Part shown: in pieces, positions 42,525 to 51,741 of the stretch
How the letters are laid out: each line of letters opens with the position of its first letter
Position numbering within the stretch: position 1 is the stretch's first letter
NCBI GenBank assembly: GCA_035536995.1
Contig: DATLNB010000030.1
Span: 26,224 to 90,223, forward strand
Reading direction: 5' to 3'
Origin: AV80 sp035536995
GTDB taxonomy: Bacteria; Verrucomicrobiota; Verrucomicrobiia; Chthoniobacterales; UBA10450
DNA length: 64,000 nt
Notes under the pieces: model-generated
What the model was told of the DNA's origin: nothing
Seen by the model: the letters and a program-made list of their open reading frames with translations, nothing else
Database searches by the model: none
Position numbers and translations under genes: made by a program

Positions 42525-45500
42525 TCAGCCAGCCGCCTGCATCGGATAATCCGGAACGATGCTCACGTGACTCGATGCAATGACTTCGTGGACGGTTCTG
42601 CCCAGCTCTGCTGCTTCGTATGGCTTCGCGATTACGCCGCGGAACCCGAAATCCTGGTAGCGGCTCATGGTCGCGTCCATTGCATAGCCGCTGGATACGA
42701 TCGCATTCACCGTCGGATCGATTTCGATGAGTTTCTTGAGCGCTTCCTTGCCGCCCATTCCGCCGGGCAGGGTGAGGTCGAGGATGACGAGATCGAACCG
42801 TTCGCCAGCCAGCAGCTTCTGTCGATAAATCTCCACGCCCTCGAGCGCGCTCGCCGCCTGGGTGACGGTGTAGCCGAGCCGTTCGAGCGTGAATTCGACC
42901 AGATCGCGGATCGCTTCTTCGTCGTCGACAATCAAAACACGACCGGTTCCCGACGTGACTTCCTTGAGCTGGCGGGGAGCTTCCACCGGAATTTCCTGAT
43001 GACGGAGTGCGGGAAGGTAGATCGTGAAGGTAGAACCGTAATGGACCTTCGACTCAACGGTGATCAGCCCGTTGTGATTCTTTATGATTGAGTAGGTCGT
43101 CGCGAGACCCAGCCCGTTGCCCTTCGCCTTGGTTGTGAAGTAGGGATCGAAGATGCGCTTGATGCAATCTTCCGAAATTCCGACGCCTTCGTCGCGGATG
43201 GCGATGCGGATATAGTCGCCGGGCATTAGGTCCGGAATAGCGGGCGCTGTGTCGGAATCGTAACAGAAGTTGTCGCAATTAACGTGCAAGGTTCCGCCAT
43301 TCGGCATGGCTTGGTCGGCATTGACCACCAGGTTCGCGATGACCTGGCTGATCTGCCCGGAATCGATCTCGGCGGGCCAGAGATCCGCGCCGAAAACGAA
43401 TTCGCTGCGGCTGTGGGTGCCCCGGAGGGAGAAACTGACGGTGTCCTGGATCAGTTTGCCCATGGACGCGGTCTTCTTGATCGGGGCGCCACCGCGGGCA
43501 AAAGTCAGAAGCTGCTGAGCGAGGTCGCGTGCGCGCATCGAGGCATTCTTGGCGTCATTCAAACGTGTTCCCATCTCGTCGTTTGGCGGGAGGATGAGCG
43601 ACGCCAGCGAAATGTTGCCGATGATCGCTGTGAGAAGGTTGTTGAAGTCGTGGGCAATCCCGCCGGCGAGCAAGCCGAGCTGTTCCAGGGTCTCGGCTTT
43701 GCGTCGCTCGGCTTCGTTGCGTTGACGTTCGGTAATGTCTCGGAAAACAAGGACTACGCCCGCGACTTCGTTCTTGCTGTCGCGGATCGGGGAAGCGACC
43801 TGCTCGATCACGTGCTCTCGGCCAGTGCGCGATCGCAGGGTTGCATTCTCGGGCATGCTCAGAAGAATCGATTGCGCTTCATTCCGCGAGCCGGTCTTCT
43901 GCGCGCGCGCCTGGGCCTGCAGATCAATCGCGATGTTGTAGACCGATTTGAGGGAACGCCCAATCGCCTCTTTTGAAGTCCAGCCGGTCAGGTTCTCGCC
44001 GGCATTATTGATCATGATGATCTTGCCCTGGACGTCCGTTGTGATCACGCCGTCTTCGATCGAACGCAGGGTCACCGCGAGGCTTTCCTTATCGGAGGCA
44101 ATCTCCTGTTCGAAGCGACGGCGCTCGGTGACATCCCGGACCATCGCGACGAAAAGCGTCTGCTTATCGACCACCATTTGGCTGAGCGAAATTTCCACCG
44201 GGAAGGTGACGTGCCGGCGGGTTCGACCCACGGCCATCGTTGTGCTGCCGGTGCGTTTGAGGAGATCGCCCCATGCGCAGACCACCGGTTCCGGCTCATT
44301 TCCGTAAGTTTTCGGAACGAGTTTGGTGAATTTGTGGCCGACCATCTCATTGTTAATGCAGCCGAACATTTTCTCCGCGGAGGGATTCATCGAACAGATG
44401 ATGCCCTCCTCATCGACGGTGATCATTCCATCGAGGATGTTTTCAATGATCGAGCGGATGCGGGTCTCGATGCCCTCGAGCTTGGCGAGCTGGCGCCGAA
44501 CGAGCACAAATGAATAGCTGTTCGAAACAATCAGCAGCCCGACCGCAAAAACGCACAGCAGGGCGAGACCAGTTGTCTTGACGATTCGTTCGCGGCTCGC
44601 AGTATTTGAGCGCGACTCGTAAAGATTGACTTCGTCCGTTTGGAATTTCTTGAGCATGTCGCGGATGTCGCTCATCAATGCTTCGCCGTTATTCTTCGCC
44701 ACCAGGGCCGCGACCTCTTTTCCGGCGCGCTTTGCTTCCATCTCCGGGATAGCCGCTGCCTCGGTCCAGCGCACTACTGCCTTGCGGATCTCGGAAAGCG
44801 CTTCGGACTGTTCGGGCGCGTTCGCGACCAGGATGGAGAGGTAGCCGTGATACGTGTAGAAATCTGCTGTGGCTTTCCGGTAGGCGTCTGAGAAAGCGTT
44901 GTCGCCGGTCAGAAGATAGCCACGCTTTTCTTTCTGCATTTCGATGACCGACCGCTCGAGCTTGGTCAGGAAGTCGAGGATTTGGGTCGATTGTGCCGCC
45001 CATTCCTGTTCCCGCATTCGCTGGTTCAGGACGATTTGCTCTTCGGCTTGGAGAGTCTGGAGGAGTTCGCGGGCTTGGTTAAGCAGACCTTTTCCAAGGG
45101 GCCCGAACGAATCGGCTGACATTTCAACGAAGGTAGCGTTCGGTTTGGATTGCCGGAGTGCAATTTGCGGTAAGGCTACATCATCCAACCACTTCTGGAC
45201 GATTTCCTGTATTTTCATTATCCGCTTCCGTTGGCGCGGACTGTCCAAAATCAGGACCATGAGTTCTTCAACCCGGCGTTTGATCAGCTCCCGCCGCCGT
45301 TCAAACGGCTCCATGTAGAGGGAACTGCCGGTCAAGAGATAGCCACGATGTCCCGTCTCGAGCGCGGCGATATCATTTTCCAGCACGCTGCTCAGGCGCA
45401 TCACTTCGAGGGTATGAGCGCGCAGTGTTTCCTGCTGATGATTCCGGATGGTTACGAACAGGAACAAGCCGGCCAGGAAAGTAATGACTACGATCCCAAC

Positions 45501-45617
45501 AGCGGTCCCGGACAGGAGTTTGAAGTGAAAATGTTTCGGACTGAAAAGCCAGGCGGCACTGCGGCCGAACACGCCCCGACGAACCTTTATGGGCTGGGGT
45601 GCGTCGGTGTCCGTCAT
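42525..45617 (-). CDS. Hybrid sensor histidine kinase (two CHASE3-like, PAS, HisKA, REC)
   Basis: 1030 residues from ATG 45617. Order: membrane segment (about 32-55), a CHASE3-like region with LETGHRGYLLTG, a second with MQKEKRGYLLTG, membrane segment near 355, PAS1 (about 385-500), PAS2 (about 505-640), HisKA with phosphoacceptor His near 655 in GGIAHDFNN, HATPase with NLVVNADQAMPNGG, DEGVGI and GNGLGLATTYSIIKNHNG, and a C-terminal REC with Asp near 944 in VILDLTLPGG. The terminal REC suggests feedback or phosphorelay; no partner regulator is adjacent. The signal is unknown. Confidence 0.92.
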   Translation of the reverse strand: MTDTDAPQPIKVRRGVFGRSAAWLFSPKHFHFKLLSGTAVGIVVITFLAGLFLFVTIRNHQQETLRAHTLEVMRLSSVLENDIAALETGHRGYLLTGSSLYMEPFERRRELIKRRVEELMVLILDSPRQRKRIMKIQEIVQKWLDDVALPQIALRQSKPNATFVEMSADSFGPLGKGLLNQARELLQTLQAEEQIVLNQRMREQEWAAQSTQILDFLTKLERSVIEMQKEKRGYLLTGDNAFSDAYRKATADFYTYHGYLSILVANAPEQSEALSEIRKAVVRWTEAAAIPEMEAKRAGKEVAALVAKNNGEALMSDIRDMLKKFQTDEVNLYESRSNTASRERIVKTTGLALLCVFAVGLLIVSNSYSFVLVRRQLAKLEGIETRIRSIIENILDGMITVDEEGIICSMNPSAEKMFGCINNEMVGHKFTKLVPKTYGNEPEPVVCAWGDLLKRTGSTTMAVGRTRRHVTFPVEISLSQMVVDKQTLFVAMVRDVTERRRFEQEIASDKESLAVTLRSIEDGVITTDVQGKIIMINNAGENLTGWTSKEAIGRSLKSVYNIAIDLQAQARAQKTGSRNEAQSILLSMPENATLRSRTGREHVIEQVASPIRDSKNEVAGVVLVFRDITERQRNEAERRKAETLEQLGLLAGGIAHDFNNLLTAIIGNISLASLILPPNDEMGTRLNDAKNASMRARDLAQQLLTFARGGAPIKKTASMGKLIQDTVSFSLRGTHSRSEFVFGADLWPAEIDSGQISQVIANLVVNADQAMPNGGTLHVNCDNFCYDSDTAPAIPDLMPGDYIRIAIRDEGVGISEDCIKRIFDPYFTTKAKGNGLGLATTYSIIKNHNGLITVESKVHYGSTFTIYLPALRHQEIPVEAPRQLKEVTSGTGRVLIVDDEEAIRDLVEFTLERLGYTVTQAASALEGVEIYRQKLLAGERFDLVILDLTLPGGMGGKEALKKLIEIDPTVNAIVSSGYAMDATMSRYQDFGFRGVIAKPYEAAELGRTVHEVIASSHVSIVPDYPMQAAG

Positions 45618-45700
45618 TATAAATTCCACAAAAGCAATTAGTCTGCCACGACTTCGATTGCGCACCGGCGAACGCTTGCGCAGCGACCTCAAAAGCAGGC

Positions 45701-46450
45701 TTAGTACCGGACCCGAATCAGAAATAATCCGGACGCAGGCGCCGCGTTCCGATTGCTCCCAAAAGAGAGCTGGGGATCGCGCAACCGGTCGCGAATTTCC
45801 TGCGGACCGACCGTTCCGGCGCCGACCTGCGCCAAACTGCCCACGATCAGGCGCACCATCTTGTATAGAAAACCGTCAGCTTCGAGCTCGATGGTAATGA
45901 GGCGTCCGGCCCGCGCGACACGCGCGTGTGAAAGCAGGCGAACAGTATCTTCCACGGGGCTCCCGCGATTGGCCGCGAATGGAGCGAAATCGTGCCGGCC
46001 GACCAAGTGTTTTGCCGCTGCCTGCATCGCGGTTAGGTCCAAAGGACGGCGAACGTGCCAGGCGCGGCCGAGCTCGGACGGCGGCAACACCTCAGCGTTC
46101 CAGATGCGGTAGCGGTACCGTTTTCCCTTCGCGGAAAAGCGCGCGTGAAAAGAAGAGCCTGCGAATGATGCCCGCAGGACTCGGATCGTAGGCGGTAGAA
46201 CGCCGTTGAGTGCAGCGGCCCACTTCCCCGCGGTGTGACGGCGCGGGGCGACCTCGGCGTGCGCGCATTGCGCGAGGGCGTGGACACCCGCATCCGTCCG
46301 GCCCGCGCCGTGGACGCGAACGGGCTCGCCGGCAATGCGAGCGAGCGCGGCTTCGACGTGATCCTGCACGCCGTTCCGATTTGGCTGGCTTTGCCATCCG
46401 GCGAACGGCGCCCCATCGTAAGCCAGAATCAGCTTTAGCCGCACTGGCAT
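45701..46450 (-). CDS. truA: tRNA pseudouridine(38-40) synthase
   Basis: 249 residues from ATG 46450 (a TTG at 46462 overlapping the ruvX stop is possible). LKLILAYDGAPFAGWQSQPN is the N-terminal signature and VHGAGRTDAGVHALAQ carries the catalytic Asp. It modifies U38-40 in tRNA anticodon arms. It is the third gene of a manC-ruvX-truA unit. Confidence 0.95.
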   Translation of the reverse strand: MPVRLKLILAYDGAPFAGWQSQPNRNGVQDHVEAALARIAGEPVRVHGAGRTDAGVHALAQCAHAEVAPRRHTAGKWAAALNGVLPPTIRVLRASFAGSSFHARFSAKGKRYRYRIWNAEVLPPSELGRAWHVRRPLDLTAMQAAAKHLVGRHDFAPFAANRGSPVEDTVRLLSHARVARAGRLITIELEADGFLYKMVRLIVGSLAQVGAGTVGPQEIRDRLRDPQLSFGSNRNAAPASGLFLIRVRY

Positions 46451-46458
46451 CCGGGCGA

Positions 46459-46917
46459 TCAACCGACGGGGTCGCTTCCCGGCCCGCCTCCGTCGCTCAA
46501 AGCGTCGAGGTAGCTTTGCAGAATCATTTGCGCCGCGACCTGATCAACCACCCCCCGCGAATTTCGCGCTTTTCGGCCGCTCTCGCGAAGCGCTCGGGTC
46601 GCCGCAATCGTCGTCATTCGTTCATCCCACGTTGTGACGACGCACCCGGCGCGGGCCTGAAGTTTCCCCGCGAACGCGAGCGCCTCAGACCCACCCGTCC
46701 CGACGCTCCCATTCATGTGGCGCGGAAGGCCTACTACGACCCGCTCCACATTTTTTTCCGCGACGATTGCAGCAATTCGTCCAACGACGTCCGCGCCACC
46801 AGGAATTGTTTCGAGCGGATGCGCGAGCATTCCCAGCTCGTCGGACACCGCGACGCCGACCCTCGCCTTACCGAGGTCGATTCCGAGGATTCGCCGCCGA
46901 AGACGCAGTTCGCTCAT
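46459..46917 (-). CDS. ruvX: Holliday-junction resolvase-like protein RuvX (YqgF)
   Basis: 152 residues from ATG 46917, which overlaps the manC stop by 4 bases; the longer open frame is only readthrough of manC. ILGIDLGKARVGVAVSDE, VVVGLPRHMNGSVG, WDERMTTIAA and VDQVAAQMILQSYLD are the RNase H-like blocks with the metal-binding acids. Members act in 16S rRNA 5' maturation or as resolvase-like nucleases. Confidence 0.93.
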   Translation of the reverse strand: MSELRLRRRILGIDLGKARVGVAVSDELGMLAHPLETIPGGADVVGRIAAIVAEKNVERVVVGLPRHMNGSVGTGGSEALAFAGKLQARAGCVVTTWDERMTTIAATRALRESGRKARNSRGVVDQVAAQMILQSYLDALSDGGGPGSDPVG

Positions 46918-47987
46918 TGCAGCTCTTCCGGAACCTTGCCCATCAGGTTTTTGATTTTCTCGGCTTGGTGGCGGTGACAAATGAGGATGGCGTCCGGGGT
47001 ACGAACCACAATCAGGTTGTGGACGCCGAGGAGTGCGATGCGGGTGCCATCCGGGTTGAAAACGATGTTGTGGGTCGAATCGAGCGCGGTGATCTCGCAA
47101 TTGGCCGCGTTGTTGTCCGCATCGCTGGGGAAATATTTCGCTACCGCCCGCCAGCTCCCAACGTCATCCCAGTCGAACGTAGCTTCGACGACCAGAACGC
47201 GGTCGGCCTTCTCCATGATCGCGTAATCGAACGAAATTCGAGGCAGCTGGCTGAACCGGTTTCGCAAAGTGGCCTCGAACTTCTCCGGTGCCCGCAGCTG
47301 CGAAATGAAGCTCGCCAGCTCGGGAGTGTGCCGATTGAACTCACTCAGGACGGACGGGACCGACCAGACGAACATTCCGGCGTTCCACCGGAAGTTTCCT
47401 TTTCGCAGAAACGCCTCGGCCAGGTCCGCGTTCGGCTTTTCCCGAAACCTAACGACACGATGCACAGCGTCCTGCGCTCCGACTCCCCGGAGGCGAACGG
47501 GTTCACCCTGCTCGATGTAGCCGTAACCCGGACATGCCCAAGTCGGCTTGATTCCGATCGTCACCAGCGCCCCGGTTTCCTCCGCGGCCGTGGCTGCCGC
47601 CGTCAAGGTCTTACGGAATGCGGCCACGTCTTCGATCACGTGATCAGCCGGGAGGACAATCATTGTTGCGGCATGATCCCGGGCCGCGACCCATCCGGCG
47701 CCAAGCGCAACCGCGGCCGCCGTATCGCGCTTCGCCGGCTCGGCGACGATGTTTTCCGCAGGCAAATCAGGCAGCAATTCTCTGACCGCGGCTTCCTGGT
47801 CGACGTTGGTCAAAATGAGCAAACGTTCCGGCGGGACAAGGCCGTCGAGCCGATTGACGGTTTGTTCCAGCAGCGTCTGCTTGGTCACCAGGCGAAGTAA
47901 TTGCTTCGGGCGTGCCCTCCGGCTTAACGGCCAAAAGCGCTCGCCGCTGCCACCGGCAAGAATCAGCGCATAGAGCGAATTAGGCAT
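46914..47987 (-). CDS. Mannose-1-phosphate guanylyltransferase
   Basis: 357 residues from ATG 47987, chosen because the family starts close before ALILAGGSGERFWPLSRRARPKQLL. PADHVI, GYGYIE, RFREKPN and NAGMFVW are further matches. It makes GDP-mannose for surface polysaccharides. It lacks the C-terminal phosphomannose isomerase cupin of bifunctional ManC/AlgA. It overlaps ruvX by 4 bases. Confidence 0.92.
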   Translation of the reverse strand: MPNSLYALILAGGSGERFWPLSRRARPKQLLRLVTKQTLLEQTVNRLDGLVPPERLLILTNVDQEAAVRELLPDLPAENIVAEPAKRDTAAAVALGAGWVAARDHAATMIVLPADHVIEDVAAFRKTLTAAATAAEETGALVTIGIKPTWACPGYGYIEQGEPVRLRGVGAQDAVHRVVRFREKPNADLAEAFLRKGNFRWNAGMFVWSVPSVLSEFNRHTPELASFISQLRAPEKFEATLRNRFSQLPRISFDYAIMEKADRVLVVEATFDWDDVGSWRAVAKYFPSDADNNAANCEITALDSTHNIVFNPDGTRIALLGVHNLIVVRTPDAILICHRHQAEKIKNLMGKVPEELQ

Positions 47988-48080
47988 GTGATCAGGTGCA
48001 AAAAGAGCCGACCAGTCATGTGCGCGGACGGCAAGATTTTCCCGTTTCCTTTTCCAAAACGAGACGTATAAGGGTATGCG

Positions 48081-48383
48081 ATGTCTCTCTCGATATCCAT
48101 TCCAAAAACCGCCGAGCAACTTCCTCTGGATGGTCTCCTGACTCTCGCGCGGACCGCGTTTGGGCTTGGAATAGGAATGCTTGTGGCCGACAAGATCCGG
48201 CGTCCATTGCGTCAGGCGACCGCGATTGCACTTGTTTCTGTCGGCGCGCTCGCTGCCGTCCCGCTTCTGGTAAAGGTAGCGATGGAGCGAATCAATCGAC
48301 CTGAATCGGAGCGCGGGAGTCGCAACCGTCTGCGTTCCATTCGCGATGACTCCGGCTATCGCTCCGACACCGACGCCTTTTAA
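48081..48383 (+). CDS. Small membrane-associated hypothetical protein
   Basis: 100 residues, divergent from the manC-type gene. Two hydrophobic segments (LLTLARTAFGLGIGMLVAD and ATAIALVSVGALAAVPLLVKVA) are separated by a basic turn (KIRRPLR), predicting a two-pass membrane protein with a charged, Arg/Asp-rich tail. No family recognised. Confidence 0.55.
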   Translation: MSLSISIPKTAEQLPLDGLLTLARTAFGLGIGMLVADKIRRPLRQATAIALVSVGALAAVPLLVKVAMERINRPESERGSRNRLRSIRDDSGYRSDTDAF

Positions 48384-48449
48384 TGGCAGGAGCCCGCGAC
48401 GGCTCCTCGCTTGATTCCGCGGCTGCGACAGCGTAAGCCTTTCGCGCCC

Positions 48450-50084
48450 ATGTCTTCTCGAACTCCTGTTGCTCCGCTCCCCGAGAGTGTCTTCGAACGC
48501 AGCGCTGCCATTGCCCGCGAGGAAGACATGCTACGCCAGGGGGGAGGAAAGGCTGGCCAGGAGCGACAACACAAAATGGGGCGGCTCCTCGCTCGCGAGA
48601 GAATCACCCAATTGCTCGACAAAGATTCGGCATTTTTCGAAATCGGGCTCTGGGCCGCCTACAAAATGTACGAACAGTGGGGCAAAATTCCGGCGGCCGG
48701 TGCCGTGGCAGGGATCGGCAACGTGGCCGGCATCCCCTGCATGGTCATCGCGAACGACGCCACCGTAAAAGCAGGCGCTTTCTTTCCGGCGACCGCCAAA
48801 AAGCTGATTCGCGCTCAGCGCATCGCCTTTGAATGCGCGTTGCCGATTATCTACCTGGTTGATTCAGCCGGCGTCTTTCTCCCAATGCAGGACGAGATTT
48901 TTCCTGATGAAGACGATTTCGGAAGGATCTTCAGGAACAACTCCGTGATTTCGGCCGCGGGATTGCCGCAGTTCGCCGCGATAATGGGGAACTGCGTGGC
49001 GGGCGGCGCCTACCTGCCGGTTTTGTGCGACAAAATCCTGATGACCGAAGGCAGTGGCCTTTATCTGGCCGGTCCCTCGCTGGTCAAGGCTGCGATCGGC
49101 CAGGTCGTCGAAGCGGAGGAGCTTGGCGGCGCGAAGATGCATGCGGAAGTCAGCGGCACCGTCGATTTTCACGAGAAGGACGATCCGGCATGTCTGAAAC
49201 GCCTACGCTCCCTTGTCGGTCTTTTGCCGGAGGCGCAAATGGCCAAACCCGCCCCGAAGGAAAAGCCGCCCGCCCCGGCGAAAAAACCGCAAGCCCTTTA
49301 TGATTTGATCAGCCTCGATGGCAACAAGCCGTACGACGCGCGCGATCTTCTCGCTTCGGTAATTGACGCCGGGTCGCTCGATGAATACAAGGCCGACTAC
49401 GGCAAGACGCTGCTGACCGCCTACGCGCGCATCGGCGGCCATCCGGTGGGAATCGTCTCGAGCCAGCGTATCCAATCGCGGACGAAAAAGGAAGGAATCC
49501 AGATGGGCGGCGTGATCTACGCCGATAGCGCGGACAAGGCGGCGCGGTTTATCATGGATTGTAACCAAACCGGGTTGCCCATCATCTTCTTCCAGGACGT
49601 GACTGGCTTTATGGTCGGCCGGGAGGCGGAGCAAAGCGGGATCATCCGGAGCGGCGCCAAACTGGTAAACGCGGTCAGCAATTCAACTGTCCCGAAGATC
49701 ACGGTCGTCGTAGGCGGGTCCTTCGGTGCGGGCAACTACGCGCTCTGTGGAAAGGCTTACGATCCGCGGTTCATCCTGGCCTGGCCGAATGCGCGTTACG
49801 CCGTTATGGGCGCCGCCCAGGCTTCCGACACGATTTTCAGTGTGCTCGCACGCGCGTCGGAACGCGGGGACAAGAAGGCCTCGCCCGAGGAACTCGAGCA
49901 ATTACGGGCAACCGTAAAGGCGAACTACGAGGAGCAGACGGACATTCGCTACGGCGCGGCTCGAGGTTGGATCGATGCCATTATCCAGCCGCACGAAACC
50001 CGCAACGTGCTCTCCCTTCTCCTTCAGTACGTCTCACGGCCGACGCCCCGGGCACGCTTCCATACCGGCGTAATTCAAACCTAA
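48450..50084 (+). CDS. Acyl-CoA carboxylase carboxyltransferase (methylcrotonoyl-CoA type)
   Basis: 544 residues from ATG 48450. RLLARERITQLLDKDSAFFEIG, RIFRNNSVISAAGLPQFAAIMGNCVAGGAYLPVLCD and TVVVGGSFGAGNYALCGKAYDP are typical of the beta subunit of biotin-dependent acyl-CoA carboxylases, closest in wording to methylcrotonoyl-CoA carboxylase. A Lys/Pro/Ala linker (about 267-285) separates the two crotonase domains. HMG-CoA lyase and an enoyl-CoA hydratase next door support leucine breakdown. The biotin-carrying alpha subunit is not in the window. Confidence 0.88.
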   Translation: MSSRTPVAPLPESVFERSAAIAREEDMLRQGGGKAGQERQHKMGRLLARERITQLLDKDSAFFEIGLWAAYKMYEQWGKIPAAGAVAGIGNVAGIPCMVIANDATVKAGAFFPATAKKLIRAQRIAFECALPIIYLVDSAGVFLPMQDEIFPDEDDFGRIFRNNSVISAAGLPQFAAIMGNCVAGGAYLPVLCDKILMTEGSGLYLAGPSLVKAAIGQVVEAEELGGAKMHAEVSGTVDFHEKDDPACLKRLRSLVGLLPEAQMAKPAPKEKPPAPAKKPQALYDLISLDGNKPYDARDLLASVIDAGSLDEYKADYGKTLLTAYARIGGHPVGIVSSQRIQSRTKKEGIQMGGVIYADSADKAARFIMDCNQTGLPIIFFQDVTGFMVGREAEQSGIIRSGAKLVNAVSNSTVPKITVVVGGSFGAGNYALCGKAYDPRFILAWPNARYAVMGAAQASDTIFSVLARASERGDKKASPEELEQLRATVKANYEEQTDIRYGAARGWIDAIIQPHETRNVLSLLLQYVSRPTPRARFHTGVIQT

Positions 50085-50944
50085 CAAGTCGCGAACTGCC
50101 GGGTGATTGCGCGATTCGCCTCGAGCACCGGCCCGATCGTCTCAGTCATCGCTAACTCGACTCCACGCTGCGCCAGCGCGGCTACTACCTCTTCCGTCGG
50201 AATATTACCGACCAAATCGTCCTGGGCGAAAGGGCACCCCCCGAGCCCGCCGATCGCCGAGTCAAATCGCCGACAGCCCGCATCGTAGGCCGCAAGAATT
50301 TTGTCTGCCGCGGCTGCCCGGGTGCTGTGCATGTGGACGCCGATTTCGCACGGAAGGTCCTTGCCCAGGACCGCGGTCACGATCGCATGAATCAATTCCG
50401 GGCTGGCCTTCCCGACCGTGTCAGCCAGCGAAACTGCGCCGATCCCGGTTGCGGCGAGCGTCGCCGCCATCTCGGCAACTTGATCTCCGTTCCATAGATC
50501 CCCGTACGGGTTGCCGAACGCCATCGAGATGTATGCGACGACGTTGAGGCCTGCGTCGCGTGCCATGGCACCAATCCCTGCAAGACCGGCCTGGTTCTCG
50601 CCCAGCGATTGATTTTGGTTTCGCCGCAGGAAGGTTTCCGAAACAGAGCACGGATACCCGAGCGTGTTGACCGCCTTTGTCGCTATCGCGCGCTCTGCGC
50701 CCTTCTCGTTTACAACGATTCCAATAACTTCCACCCCTTCGTGCGATCCGAGCTGCGCCAGGACTTCCTCGCTATCCGCCATCTGCGGAACCGCCTTCGG
50801 CGAGACGAAGCTCGCCGCGTCCAGGTGTTGAAATCCAGCGTCGATCAGACGCCGCAAATATTCGGCCTTCGCGGAGCTCGGGATCACACGCGGCAGCCCC
50901 TGCCAGGCGTCCCGAGGACATTCGATAAGCTTGACTGATTCCAT
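50081..50944 (-). CDS. Hydroxymethylglutaryl-CoA lyase
   Basis: 287 residues, DRE-TIM family. The start LIECPRDAWQGLP replaces the usual GPRDGLQ but keeps Arg-Asp; HLDAASFVSPKAVPQMADSEEV, IGVHMHSTRAAA (metal His pair) and GGLGGCPFA (active-site Cys loop) are standard. It cleaves HMG-CoA to acetoacetate and acetyl-CoA. It is convergent with the carboxylase gene, their ends overlapping by 4 bases. Confidence 0.9.
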   Translation of the reverse strand: MESVKLIECPRDAWQGLPRVIPSSAKAEYLRRLIDAGFQHLDAASFVSPKAVPQMADSEEVLAQLGSHEGVEVIGIVVNEKGAERAIATKAVNTLGYPCSVSETFLRRNQNQSLGENQAGLAGIGAMARDAGLNVVAYISMAFGNPYGDLWNGDQVAEMAATLAATGIGAVSLADTVGKASPELIHAIVTAVLGKDLPCEIGVHMHSTRAAAADKILAAYDAGCRRFDSAIGGLGGCPFAQDDLVGNIPTEEVVAALAQRGVELAMTETIGPVLEANRAITRQFATC

Positions 50945-50979
50945 CGTGACGGAGTGTTACGGCCAGAATAAGCTAGCGC

Positions 50980-51741
50980 ATGCCCGTCGTGCTCGTCGAA
51001 AAACAAACGCCTCAAATAACGGTTCTGACTTTGAATCGGCCGGAGCGCCGGAACGCCCTGACCATCGAATTGATGGCGGAGTTGGCAGCCGCTATCGAAT
51101 CCGCCGGTGCTGATCCTGCGCAGCGGATTGTGATCCTGCGCGGGGCCGGGAAAGCGTTCTGCACCGGCCTCGATTTAGGCGAAGCCGTCGTAAACGATCC
51201 GCATAGGACCGCGGAAAGCGTCGCGCGGGTGCTCCTGGCCGTGGCTGAATCGCGCCTGATCACCATCGCCATGGTCCACGGCGCGGCGGTCGCCGGCGGT
51301 GCCGGTCTGATGTCCGCTTGTGATTTTGTAATCGCAGCTGAGCGGACCCGAATCGGTTATCCCGAAGTGCGCCGCGGCTTGGTCGCGAGCCTGGTCATGA
51401 CATTTCTGCGCCGCCAGCTTCGCGAACGCGACCTGCGCGAAGTCCTGCTGGCTTCCGAGCTTTTCGAGGCAGAGCGCGCTCGCGAAATTGGGCTCGTCAA
51501 CCGGGTTGTTCCCGCAGCCGACCTGGAAACTGAGACGAAAAAATTGGTGTCTGCCGTCTTGCAGGGCGGGCCGGGCGCGCTCGCAAATTCCAAGCGACTG
51601 ATGGAACAGCTTTGGGCGACGTCGGTTCGCCAGGATATTGAGCGCTGCCTGCAACATCACATGGATGCGCGCGAATCCGCCGAAGCGACAGAAGGAATCG
51701 CCGCTTTCAACGAAAAACGTCCTCCGAACTGGGCGGCCTAG
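50980..51741 (+). CDS. Enoyl-CoA hydratase/isomerase family (possible methylglutaconyl-CoA hydratase)
   Basis: 253 residues. Crotonase fold: LNRPERRNALTIELMAEL, GAGKAFCTGLDL and VHGAAVAGGAGLMSACDFVIAAE form the oxyanion hole region; IGYPEVRRGLVASLV holds the catalytic acid position. Between HMG-CoA lyase and the carboxylase it would complete the middle step of leucine degradation. Its 3' end overlaps dinB convergently by 4 bases. Confidence 0.85.
   Translation: MPVVLVEKQTPQITVLTLNRPERRNALTIELMAELAAAIESAGADPAQRIVILRGAGKAFCTGLDLGEAVVNDPHRTAESVARVLLAVAESRLITIAMVHGAAVAGGAGLMSACDFVIAAERTRIGYPEVRRGLVASLVMTFLRRQLRERDLREVLLASELFEAERAREIGLVNRVVPAADLETETKKLVSAVLQGGPGALANSKRLMEQLWATSVRQDIERCLQHHMDARESAEATEGIAAFNEKRPPNWAA

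Noticed and set aside
47988..48119. 44-residue N-terminal extension of the guanylyltransferase
   Set aside because: The sequence has no similarity to the family, which begins just before the ALILAGG nucleotide-binding loop; ATG 47987 fits.
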